Origin: CAZGUH01 sp964529005
GTDB lineage: Bacteria > Actinomycetota > Acidimicrobiia > Acidimicrobiales > Ilumatobacteraceae
Reading direction: 5' to 3'
Length of the DNA stretch: 64,000 nucleotides
Assembly: GCA_964529005.1 (NCBI GenBank)
Contig: CAZGUH010000003.1
Coordinates: forward strand, 62,001-126,000
Of the stretch, positions 53,380 through 61,678 are shown in pieces. The stretch's first letter is position 1. Each line of letters begins with the position of its first letter. The notes below the pieces were generated by a model. It was given only the letters and a program-made list of their open reading frames with translations. It was not told the origin of the DNA and made no database searches. The position numbers and the translations under genes were made by a program.

Positions 53380-53499
53380 CGCTCCACGATGGCATGTCGG
53401 CGTCCCGCGCCGCTCCGTGCCGACCCGTCGTGATGCGTCGGCAGCGCCGGCGCGAGCGAAGTCGGCCGCTGCGAGCGCTGGCGCGTACGATCCGAGACG

Positions 53500-54597
53500 A
53501 TGGACTTCAGCTGGACCGAGGAACAGGACGCCCTGCGCGAGCAGGCTCGCAAGGTTGGCGAGGAGGCGGTCGCCCGGTTCGGCCGGCACAACGACAGCTG
53601 GATCAACGGCTACTCGAAGGAGTTCTCCCGCGAGCTCGCGGCCCTCGGCTGGATCGGCATGACGTGGCCCGTCGAATTCGGCGGAGGCGGGCGCCCGCCG
53701 ATCGATCGGCTCATCGTCGGAGAGGAGCTGATCAAGGCCGGCGCTCCGATCGCTGCCAGCTGGTTCGCAGACCGGCAGATGGGTCCCACGCTCATCGCCT
53801 ACGGCCGGCCCGACCAGCAGGCCGAGTTCCTGCCCCGGATCCTCAGCGGCGAGACCACCTGGTGCATCGGCATGAGCGAGCCCGAGGCAGGCAGCGACCT
53901 GGCCGGCGTGAAGACCTCAGCGCGCCGCGATGGCGAGGAGTGGGTGATCAACGGGCAGAAGATCTGGACCAGCTTCGGCGCCGAGGCGGACTACTGCTAC
54001 CTCATCTGCCGCACGTCGTCGGAGGGGCCGCCGCACGCCGGGGTCAGCGAGATCATCGTGCCGATGACCACGCCCGGCATCGAGGTCCGCAAGATCACCG
54101 ACATGACGACGAACCGCCACTTCTGCGAGGTGTTCTTCACCGACGTGCGCGTGCCGGCGACCAACCTCGTGGGGACAGAGGGCGCGGCGTTCAAGCAGAC
54201 GATGCGCCAGCTGGAGCACGAGCGTGGCGGCATCGATCGCCTGGTGTCGAACCACGCGCTCTACTGCATGGCCCGCGACCGCGCCGACACGTCCGACCCG
54301 ATCGTGCGCCAGGAGATCGCCGACATCGAGTCCCGCTACCGCATCGGCCGGATCCTGGTCGTGCGCGAGGTGCTGAAGCAGGCCCCGGCCGGCTTCTCGG
54401 CGGCGACGAAGTGCTTCTGCACCGAGCACGAACAGCGCGTGGCCGAGTTCGTGGCACGCGTGTTCGGCGCCGAGGCCATGCTGTGGAACGACGTCACCCG
54501 TGGGCTGATGTACGGCCCGGGCTACACGATCATGGGCGGCACGTCGAACATCATGCGCAACATCCTCGGCGAGCGGGTCCTCGGCCTCCCTCGCTGA
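53500..54597 (+). CDS. acyl-CoA dehydrogenase
   Basis: A 365-residue FAD enzyme oxidising an acyl-CoA at the alpha-beta bond. Motifs: MDFSWTEEQDALRE, CIGMSEPEAGSDLAGV (FAD/substrate loop), GQKIWTSFGAEADY, and the C-terminal GYTIMGGTSNIMRNILGERV. The catalytic Glu of classical enzymes is not obvious at its usual place, so substrate class is open. Confidence 0.9.
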   Translation: MDFSWTEEQDALREQARKVGEEAVARFGRHNDSWINGYSKEFSRELAALGWIGMTWPVEFGGGGRPPIDRLIVGEELIKAGAPIAASWFADRQMGPTLIAYGRPDQQAEFLPRILSGETTWCIGMSEPEAGSDLAGVKTSARRDGEEWVINGQKIWTSFGAEADYCYLICRTSSEGPPHAGVSEIIVPMTTPGIEVRKITDMTTNRHFCEVFFTDVRVPATNLVGTEGAAFKQTMRQLEHERGGIDRLVSNHALYCMARDRADTSDPIVRQEIADIESRYRIGRILVVREVLKQAPAGFSAATKCFCTEHEQRVAEFVARVFGAEAMLWNDVTRGLMYGPGYTIMGGTSNIMRNILGERVLGLPR

Positions 54598-54613
54598 CGC
54601 CTCGCCGATCGGC

Positions 54614-55369
54614 ATGATGCGGTCACATCGCCGCCGGCGAGCTCTCCTCGCCGCCCTCGCCGCCGTGCTCGTGCTCGCCGCCGCGGCGGGGCTCGGGATC
54701 TGGTGGTTCTTCCGAGACGACGCGCCCGATGCGGTGACCCTGGATGCGGCGACGGCGACCGTCGACAGCACGATCGGCGAAGGGGCGGCCACCCCGGCCG
54801 AGGCGCGCCGGGGCATCGAGGGGTCGTGGGCGGTCGACACCACCGTCGGCACGTTCAGCTTCGAGGACTCCACGGGGACGTTCGCCGGCTTCCGGGTGCA
54901 GGAGCGGCTGAGCGGCATCGGCGAGACGACCGCAGTCGGCCGCACGCCGGCGGTGTCCGGCACGATCACGATCGAGGGCTCGACGCTGACCGCCGCGACG
55001 ATCGCAGCGGACATGACGGCGATCACCACGAACGACGGGCGGCGCAACAACGCTGTCCAGCGAGCCCTCGAGACGTCGACCTTCCCCGCCGCGACCTTCA
55101 CGCTCACCGAGCCGATCGACCTCGGCGCCGACGCCGGCGGCGGAGAGCCGATCGCCGTCGTCGCCACCGGCGAGCTCACCATCCACGGCGTCACGACGCC
55201 TGCCGAGCTGCCCCTCGAGGCCCAGCTCGTCGGCGGCAAGATCGTCGTCGTCGGCTCGATCGAGGTGAGCTTCGCCGACTACGGCGTGGACCTCCCCGAT
55301 GCGCCGATCGTCCTGTCCGCCGAGGACCACGGCATCGTCGAGTTCCAGCTGTACTTCACACCGGCGTGA
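54614..55369 (+). CDS. YceI-family protein with N-terminal membrane anchor
   Basis: A 251-residue protein: Arg-rich start and one transmembrane helix (about residues 10-32), a linker, then a YceI lipocalin-like barrel (about residues 65-250: GSWAVDTTVGTFSFEDSTG, AATIAADMTAITTNDGRRNN, GELTIHGVTTPAELP). YceI proteins bind polyisoprenoid or other lipids outside the cytoplasm. It begins 17 bp after the dehydrogenase. Confidence 0.87.
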   Translation: MMRSHRRRRALLAALAAVLVLAAAAGLGIWWFFRDDAPDAVTLDAATATVDSTIGEGAATPAEARRGIEGSWAVDTTVGTFSFEDSTGTFAGFRVQERLSGIGETTAVGRTPAVSGTITIEGSTLTAATIAADMTAITTNDGRRNNAVQRALETSTFPAATFTLTEPIDLGADAGGGEPIAVVATGELTIHGVTTPAELPLEAQLVGGKIVVVGSIEVSFADYGVDLPDAPIVLSAEDHGIVEFQLYFTPA

Positions 55370-55375
55370 GACGCG

Positions 55376-55407
55376 ACGAGGGGCCGCCCTGCGCAGCGGC
55401 CCCTCGT
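55376..55407. terminator. strong palindrome between convergent genes
   Basis: ACGAGGGGCCGC (55376-55387) and its exact complement (55396-55407) form a 12-bp stem with an 8-nt loop, 7 bp after the YceI stop and 16 bp before the end of the minus-strand secreted protein gene. Likely bidirectional terminator. Confidence 0.8.
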
Positions 55408-55423
55408 CCCCTCGGACCTTCTG

Positions 55424-56605
55424 TCAGATCCGAGTCCGCCGAACCAGCGATCGCAGGCTGCCGCCCGACATCGTGAAGATCGCGCCAAGGGCGATCACCA
55501 CGGCGAGCGTGGCGCCGGCCGTCGGCAGCACACCGCCCACACCGGAGCCGGAACCGACGCTGCCGGGCGCCGCGCCGCCGGAGCCCGACACGCTGCCGGG
55601 CGCTTCCGACGCCGACTCGTCACCGGCGGCGCTCGGTTCGTCGCCACCCGCGATCGGCCCACCGCTGCCGGGATCGCCGCCGACCTCGGGGTCAGGACCC
55701 GCAGGATCGGGCGAGGTCGGGGTGACCGATTGCGGGCACGGCGTGGGCGCGCTCTGGAACACGCCGACCGCGACGCATGCCAGCGACGACACGTCGGCGC
55801 CGCCGGCCGGCGTCACGACCCCGGTGACGAGGTCTTCGATGATCGAGATCGCGCCGCCCGGCACCACGCCCGGCTCCGGCGCGACGCCTGGAGGGGTGCT
55901 CGTGCCGACCTGCGACAGCGGGCACGGGTCGGGGGCCGCGCCGAGCACGCCGACGCCGATGCAGTTGCCGGTGACCACGTCGGCGTCGAGGCCTGCGATC
56001 TCACCGGCCACGTCCGCATCGGTGACGTTGGTGATGCCGATGCCGCCGGACGCGCCGTCGAGGCCCTCGATGGCCGTCGTGGTCGACAGGTGGGCGCCTG
56101 CCAGAACGCGGCCGAGGTCGTCGCCGGCGAGGTCGTTGGCCGGGGCGCTGACCGTCTCGAGGCTCCTGCTCGACACGCTCGCGGCGACGTCGGCGCTCAC
56201 CGCCGTGCGGCTGCTCGATGTGTCGAGCGAAACGGTCACGTCGAGCCCGGCATCCAGGTCACCCCCGATCGGCAGGCCGCCCGGCACCACGGCGTCGATC
56301 AGCCCTCCGACGTCGAGGCCGAGATCGACCGTGGTCGCGCCGTCGGTGGCGATGTCGAGATCGATCGGTGGGGTCGTCGCCGGTGCGGTTGCGGCGGGAG
56401 GTGTCGTGTCCGGTGGCGTCGTGGCAGGTGGCGCGGACGCGTCGGGACAGAGCAGTGGGAGCCCGAGCGGTGATGTCAGATCACACACCAGGTTGCCTTC
56501 GTCGGTGGGCGCGCTCGGCGCAGCGGAGGCGTTCGCGGCCGGCACGATCGTCGCCGCGGCCAATCCCACAGTCAGCGTCGCCACCATGGTCGTCATCCGT
56601 CTCAT
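55424..56605 (-). CDS. secreted, wall-anchored protein with LPTAG tail and C-x12-CP repeats
   Basis: A 393-residue protein. It has a signal peptide (MRRMTTMVATLTVGLAAATI, cleavage near ANASA-AP), a Thr/Pro linker, a body rich in Val, Ser, Asp and Gly, and a Gly/Ser/Pro stalk. The C-terminus is LPTAG, a hydrophobic helix, then RSLVRRTRI, the layout of a sortase substrate. Two matching 15-residue units occur, CIGVGVLGAAPDPCP and CVAVGVFQSAPTPCP, with a looser N-terminal one (CDLTSPLGLPLLCP). AGGAGG sits 6 nt before ATG 56605. Family not recognised; somewhat chaplin-like in style only. Confidence 0.8.
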   Translation of the reverse strand: MRRMTTMVATLTVGLAAATIVPAANASAAPSAPTDEGNLVCDLTSPLGLPLLCPDASAPPATTPPDTTPPAATAPATTPPIDLDIATDGATTVDLGLDVGGLIDAVVPGGLPIGGDLDAGLDVTVSLDTSSSRTAVSADVAASVSSRSLETVSAPANDLAGDDLGRVLAGAHLSTTTAIEGLDGASGGIGITNVTDADVAGEIAGLDADVVTGNCIGVGVLGAAPDPCPLSQVGTSTPPGVAPEPGVVPGGAISIIEDLVTGVVTPAGGADVSSLACVAVGVFQSAPTPCPQSVTPTSPDPAGPDPEVGGDPGSGGPIAGGDEPSAAGDESASEAPGSVSGSGGAAPGSVGSGSGVGGVLPTAGATLAVVIALGAIFTMSGGSLRSLVRRTRI

Positions 56606-56744
56606 CGGAACCTCCTGGCGGGATGGACGTGTTCGTGTCCCCACCCCTCCAAAGCGACCACCCGCATCCGCGGTCACGCCGCCCGGCGAGAAATTTGTTG
56701 CATCGGAAAGCGATGACCACGCATCGCGCGCAGGCCCCGTGTTC

Positions 56745-57590
56745 GTGGGCCAATATGGAGGGGCGAGCCAGCACACCCACCTGCGCAACGTCTGGGGCGA
56801 CAGCGCCGTCGCCATCACGGGCGCGTCGCGCGGTCTCGGCCGCGCGGTCGCGGTCGCCGCCTCTGCTCGCGGCGCGCGCGTCGGCTTGCTCGCGCGCTCG
56901 TCGACGGATCTCGTTTCCACGCTGCACCGGTGCGGCGATCGGGGTGTCGCCGTGGCGTGCGACGTCGGAGACCCGAGCGCGACCGCTCGGGCGTTCAGCG
57001 ACGTGCATGACGCGCTCGGCCCGATCGACGTGCTGATCTGCTGCGCCGGCGTCGGCGCGTACGGATCGTTCACCGACCTTTCGGAGGCCACTGCGGAGGA
57101 GGTGATCCGCGTCAACGCGCTCGGGTGCCTCCACGCGGCACGCGCGGTGCTGCCCGGCATGCTGGAGCGCGGACGTGGCCGCATCATGCTCGTCGGCTCC
57201 ATCGCGGGGCGCGTCGGTGTGCCCCTCGAAGCTGCGTACTCGGCGTCGAAGTTCGCCGTCACCGGACTTGCCCGAGCCCTCGACGCGGAGGTCGCGGGCA
57301 GTGGCGTCTCGGTCGGCGTGATCGGATTCGGCCCGATCGCCACCGACTTCTTCACCGCCCGCGGGCACGCCTACGCGCGCCGCCGCCCGAAGCCGATGCC
57401 GGTCGAGCGCGCCGCCATCCACGTGCTGCGTGCCGTGGAGCGGGGCACGCCCGATGCCATTCGCCCGCGCTGGCTGCGCGCTGCGGTGGTGGTCGACGCG
57501 GTTGCGCCCTCCCTGTATCGCATCGGCGCAGCACGCGCAACCACGAAAGGTCGCACGGGCTCGTCTCCGGGGCGTGCTAGTAGTGAGCCC
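56745..57590 (+). CDS. short-chain dehydrogenase with no stop before hpnC
   Basis: A classical SDR of about 280 residues: TGASRGLGRAVAVAA, CCAGVGAYGSF, VGSIAGRVG, and the YSASK catalytic motif. Reaction unknown; the tail AVVVDAVAPSLYRIGAA resembles SDRs with a C-terminal membrane-binding helix. The frame runs without a stop into hpnC, so either the two are fused (56745-58478) or a frameshift hides the SDR stop. The end given is the last base before the hpnC GTG. Start uncertain: GTG 56745 or 56739. Bases 56606-56744 hold the divergent promoters; nothing else is seen there. Confidence 0.7.
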
Positions 57591-58478
57591 GTGGGGAAGA
57601 CGGCAGAGTCGATCGCGATCGCCGAGGCAGCCGATCTGCTCGTCGCGCGTGCATCGGCCGAGAACTTCACAGTGGCGCCGCGGTTCCTGCCGCGTGCGTG
57701 GCGCGACGATCTGATGACGCTGTACCGCTACGCCCGGCTCGTCGACTGGGTCGGCGACGAGTACACCGGCGATCGCCTCGCGACGCTCGACTGGATCGAA
57801 GCGTGCGTGGAGCGCGCGGCCAAGGGATGCGAGCTGCGCCCAGGGGCCGAACGCCGGCTGTTCGCGCCGCTCGCCGAGCTGATCGCCCGCCGCGATCTGT
57901 CCCTCCAGCCGCTGCTCGACCTCGTGGAGGCGAACCGTCGCGACCAACGTGAGCACCGCTACGCGGCGTTCTCCGACCTCCTCGGGTATTGCCGGTTGTC
58001 CGCCAACCCGGTCGGCCGTCTGGTGCTGGAGATCATCGGCGCATCGACACCGACGCGGGTCTCGTGGTCCGACGACGTGTGCACCGCGCTCCAGCTGGTG
58101 GAGCATTGGCAGGACGTCGCCGAGGACGCGCACGCCGGCCGCATCTACCTGCCGGCCGACGACCGGGCACGCTTCGGCGTCGCCGAGGACGACCTTCTCG
58201 CCCCGTCGGCGTCACCACAGCTGCGGGCGCTGATGCTCTTCGAGGCCCAGCGCGCCCGCGAGATGCTCGCGTCCGGCGCCGACCTGACGAGCAGCCTGGA
58301 CGGCCGCGCGCGGGTGCTCGTCGCCGGGTTCGTGGCCGGTGGACACGCGGTGGTCGACGCGATCGAACAGGCCGGCGGGGACGTGCTCGCCCACCGTTGC
58401 CGGCCGGCGCGGCGGCGGGTCGCGGCGCACACCGCCCGGCTGCTGCGCCCCGGCACGTCGCGAAAGGGGCACGCGTGA
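57591..58478 (+). CDS. hpnC: hydroxysqualene synthase HpnC (in frame with upstream SDR)
   Basis: A 295-residue squalene/phytoene synthase-family protein. ENFTVAPRFLPRAWRDDL is the HpnC-type N-terminal motif. The Asp-rich motifs are VDWVGDEY and WQDVAEDAHAGRIYLP. HpnC hydrolyses presqualene diphosphate to hydroxysqualene. GTG 57591 is taken from homology; it lies immediately after TAG TAG TGA in another frame. The stop overlaps hpnD by 4 bp. Confidence 0.85.
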   Translation: MGKTAESIAIAEAADLLVARASAENFTVAPRFLPRAWRDDLMTLYRYARLVDWVGDEYTGDRLATLDWIEACVERAAKGCELRPGAERRLFAPLAELIARRDLSLQPLLDLVEANRRDQREHRYAAFSDLLGYCRLSANPVGRLVLEIIGASTPTRVSWSDDVCTALQLVEHWQDVAEDAHAGRIYLPADDRARFGVAEDDLLAPSASPQLRALMLFEAQRAREMLASGADLTSSLDGRARVLVAGFVAGGHAVVDAIEQAGGDVLAHRCRPARRRVAAHTARLLRPGTSRKGHA

Positions 58479-59326
58479 TCTCGCTCGAGGCGGCCTACGC
58501 CGAATGCGAACGGATCACGGCGCGCGAGGCGAAGAACTTCGCCTACGGCATCAAGCTGCTCGACCGCCCGCGCCGCGATGCGCTCTCGGCGGTGTACGCG
58601 ATGGCACGCCGGATCGACGACATCGGCGACGGCGACATGGCCCCCGCGGACAAGCTCGCTGCGCTCGTGCTCGTGCGCAAGTCGATCGAACATCTCGCGG
58701 ACGCCGAGACCGATTCCGACGACCCGGTGCTCGTCGCCCTCGCACACGCAACCGCGCGATACGACCTGCCGCTCGACGAGTTCGGGCTGCTGATCGAAGG
58801 ATGCGAGACCGACGTGCGCGGCGGCGGATGCGCGACGTTCGACGAGCTGCTGCGCTATTGCCGCCTGGTGGCCGGATCGATCGGCCGGTTGTCGCTGGCG
58901 ATCTTCGGCACCGCCGATCCGGAGTCCGCGCAGCCGCGCGCCGAAGCGCTCGGCGTCGCGCTCCAGATCACCAACATCCTGCGCGACATCGTCGAAGACC
59001 GCTCGATGGGCCGCGTCTACCTGCCCCACGACGAAGCCGCGCGGCTCGGGTGCGCGCCCGACCTCAGCGGACCACCCGAGGCGCTCGCTGCGCTGGTGGC
59101 CGCCGTCGCCCCGCGGGCGCGCGAGCACTTCGCGATCGGCTTGCAGCTGCTGCCGTTGCTCGACCACCGCAGCCGCGCCTGCGTCGCAGCGATGGCGGGC
59201 ATCTACCGACGCCTGCTCGATCGCATCGAGGCCGAACCGGCCCGGGTGTTGCGTGAGCGCGTGTCGTTGCCCACCCACGAGAAGCTCTGGGTCGCAGCCC
59301 GGAGCCTTGCAGGCGGCCGTGCCTGA
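58475..59326 (+). CDS. hpnD: presqualene diphosphate synthase HpnD
   Basis: A 283-residue synthase condensing two FPP to presqualene diphosphate. ARRIDDIGDGD and ITNILRDIVEDRSMGRVYLP carry the two Asp-rich metal motifs; NFAYGIKLLDRPRRDALSAV is the typical N-terminus. GTG 58475 overlaps hpnC by 4 bp. Confidence 0.93.
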   Translation: MISLEAAYAECERITAREAKNFAYGIKLLDRPRRDALSAVYAMARRIDDIGDGDMAPADKLAALVLVRKSIEHLADAETDSDDPVLVALAHATARYDLPLDEFGLLIEGCETDVRGGGCATFDELLRYCRLVAGSIGRLSLAIFGTADPESAQPRAEALGVALQITNILRDIVEDRSMGRVYLPHDEAARLGCAPDLSGPPEALAALVAAVAPRAREHFAIGLQLLPLLDHRSRACVAAMAGIYRRLLDRIEAEPARVLRERVSLPTHEKLWVAARSLAGGRA

Positions 59327-60671
59327 CACTCGCCGCCTCGCCGTGATCGGCGGTGGCCTCGCGGGGATCAGCGCCGCGCTCACGGCGGCCGACGCCGGCG
59401 CGAACGTGACGTTGCTCGAACGCCGTCGCCGTCTCGGTGGGCGGACATGGTCGTTCACGCGCAATGGCCTCGTGATGGACAATGGCCAGCACGTCGTCAT
59501 GCGATGCTGCACCGAGTACCTCCGCTTCGTCGAGCGCATCGGCGCGGCGTCGCTGGTGACGATGCAACCTCGCCTCGACGTCGCCGTCCTCGCGCCTGCT
59601 CGACGTGCTGCGCGGATCGCCCGCTCGACCCTTCCGTCACCGCTCCACCTCGCCGGTTCGCTGCTGCGCTACCCGCACCTCACGATCCGCGAGAAGGTGG
59701 CGGCAGCGCGTGCGATGCGCGCCATGCAGCGCGTCGGCCCCGACGATCGCGACGCGGACGCGCGCAGCTTCGGCGATTGGCTGATCGAGCACGGCCAGAG
59801 CGAGCGCGCAATCAGCGTGCTGTGGGACCTCATCGCTCGACCCACGCTCAACGTCGACGCACGCCAGGCGTCGCTGGCGCTGGCCGCCAAGGTGTTCCGC
59901 ACCGGCTTCCTCGATTCGGTGTCGGGTGGCGATCTCGGATGGCCGACCGCTCCCCTCGCGACGCTGCACGACGAGCTCGCCACCGCGGCGCTGCGCGCCA
60001 GCGGGGTCGAGATCGTCACCGGCGTGACCGTCAACGCGGTCACTGCCGACGGCAACGGCTTCGAGGTGTGCGCCTCAGACCGGCACTGGACTGCGGACGC
60101 CGTGATCGTCGCGCTCCCGCCCGCCGCGACGCGCGCTGTGCTCCCTGCGGCGGCCCACGCCGGGCTTCCACCGCGGGAGCTGAGCTCGTCGCCTATCGTC
60201 AACGTGCATCTCGTGTACGACCGTCGCGTCACCGACCTGCCGTTCGCTGCGGCTGTCGACTCACCGGTCCAGTTCGTGTTCGATCGCACCACCTCGTCGG
60301 GCATGCGCGCTCCCGGCCAATACCTGGTGGTGTCGCTCTCGGCTGCAGACGCACACATCGCGACGCGTGCGACCGAGCTGGTCCGCACGATGTCCGAGGC
60401 GCTCGCAGACCTGCTGCCGGCGGCCGCCGGCGCGGTGCTCACCGACGCGATGGTGACGCGCGAGCGTGACGCCACGTTCCTCGCCACGCCGGGCAGCCGC
60501 TCGGCGCGGCCCGCAGCGCGCACGGCGATCGACGGGTTGACGATCGCCGGGGCGTGGACCGACACCGGATGGCCCGACACCATGGAGGGAGCCGTGCGAA
60601 GTGGGCAGACCGCAGCGCATCAGGCGTTGCACCATCGACGGACCGCTCGCCCAGCGGTGACGGCGCCATGA
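59319..60671 (+). CDS. hpnE: hydroxysqualene dehydroxylase HpnE
   Basis: A 450-residue FAD-dependent amine-oxidase-fold protein reducing hydroxysqualene to squalene. The N-terminal dinucleotide motif is AVIGGGLAGISAALTAADAG, followed by LLERRRRLGGRTWSF, MDNGQHVVMRC, and a C-terminal GLTIAGAWTDTGWPDTMEGA. GTG 59319 overlaps hpnD by 8 bp. Confidence 0.92.
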   Translation: MPDTRRLAVIGGGLAGISAALTAADAGANVTLLERRRRLGGRTWSFTRNGLVMDNGQHVVMRCCTEYLRFVERIGAASLVTMQPRLDVAVLAPARRAARIARSTLPSPLHLAGSLLRYPHLTIREKVAAARAMRAMQRVGPDDRDADARSFGDWLIEHGQSERAISVLWDLIARPTLNVDARQASLALAAKVFRTGFLDSVSGGDLGWPTAPLATLHDELATAALRASGVEIVTGVTVNAVTADGNGFEVCASDRHWTADAVIVALPPAATRAVLPAAAHAGLPPRELSSSPIVNVHLVYDRRVTDLPFAAAVDSPVQFVFDRTTSSGMRAPGQYLVVSLSAADAHIATRATELVRTMSEALADLLPAAAGAVLTDAMVTRERDATFLATPGSRSARPAARTAIDGLTIAGAWTDTGWPDTMEGAVRSGQTAAHQALHHRRTARPAVTAP

Positions 60672-61678
60672 GCACGGTCACCGTGCCCGCCGTGCTGCGT
60701 CGCACGCGCGCCCTGGCGATGCCGGCGCTGCACGACGCCGTCGAACGGCTGCCACCCCGCCTGCGCCTCCCCGCGCAGTATCACCTCGGGTGGGTCGACG
60801 TCGACGGGCGTCCCGTCGAGAGCGACGGCGGCAAGAACATCCGCGCCGCCCTTGCGCTGCTGTCGGCGGCGGCCGTGGGGGCGGACGAGGTCATCGGCGT
60901 GCCGGGCGCGGTGGCGATCGAGCTCGTGCACAACTTCTCCCTGATCCACGACGACTTGATGGACGACGACCGCGAGCGCCGTCACCGGTTGACCGTGTGG
61001 GCGGCGTACACCCCCGCGGTGGCGATCATCGTCGGTGACGCGCTGGCGACGTTGGCGACGCAGGTGCTGCTCGACGCACCGCCGCCCGCGAACGCTCGGG
61101 CGCTGGCAGCGCTCCAGTCCGCCACCGCGCACATGATCGCCGGACAGGCCGACGACCTCGCGTTCGAGGGCCGTCACGACGTCGCGCTCGACGACTGCAT
61201 CGAGATGGCACGCGGCAAGACCGGAGCGCTTCTCGGATGTGCGGCCTCGCTGGGCGCGATCCTCGCCGATGCATCCGAAGCGCGTGTCGAGGCGCTCGCC
61301 GCGTTCGGCATGCACCTCGGCATCGCGTTCCAGGCCGTCGACGACATTCTCGGCATATGGGGCGATCCCGCCGTCACCGGCAAACCCGTGTGCAGCGACA
61401 TCCACCAGCGCAAGAACACGATCCCGATCGTGGCCGCGCTCGAACAGTCGGGCTCCGACGAGCTGCGCGCACTGCTCGGCGCCGAGACGATCACCGATTC
61501 CGACGCGGCGCGCGCCGCGATGCTCATCGACGACCACGGCGGCCGAGCGGTCACCGAGAAGATCGCCGCGTCGTCGTTGAACGCCGCGCTCGACGCGCTC
61601 GAGCGCGTCGACCCGCCCGCGGCCGCGGCGGCGGAGCTGACGGCGGTCGCAAACTTCGTGGTGGGGCGCGACAAGTGA
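60668..61678 (+). CDS. polyprenyl (probably farnesyl) diphosphate synthase
   Basis: A 336-residue trans-prenyltransferase: GGKNIRAALALLS, first Asp-rich motif SLIHDDLMDDDRERR, GKTGALLGCAAS, and second motif FQAVDDILGIWGDP. The DDxxG form of the second motif is common in actinobacterial enzymes of this kind. In this operon it most likely supplies FPP for squalene; chain length not proven. ATG 60668 overlaps hpnE by 4 bp. Confidence 0.9.
   Translation: MSTVTVPAVLRRTRALAMPALHDAVERLPPRLRLPAQYHLGWVDVDGRPVESDGGKNIRAALALLSAAAVGADEVIGVPGAVAIELVHNFSLIHDDLMDDDRERRHRLTVWAAYTPAVAIIVGDALATLATQVLLDAPPPANARALAALQSATAHMIAGQADDLAFEGRHDVALDDCIEMARGKTGALLGCAASLGAILADASEARVEALAAFGMHLGIAFQAVDDILGIWGDPAVTGKPVCSDIHQRKNTIPIVAALEQSGSDELRALLGAETITDSDAARAAMLIDDHGGRAVTEKIAASSLNAALDALERVDPPAAAAAELTAVANFVVGRDK

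Noticed and set aside
55299..56744. Extension of the SDR-HpnC frame upstream to 55299
   Set aside because: That region is antisense to the secreted LPTAG protein, which has a strong RBS and signal peptide; SDR homology begins only after 56745.
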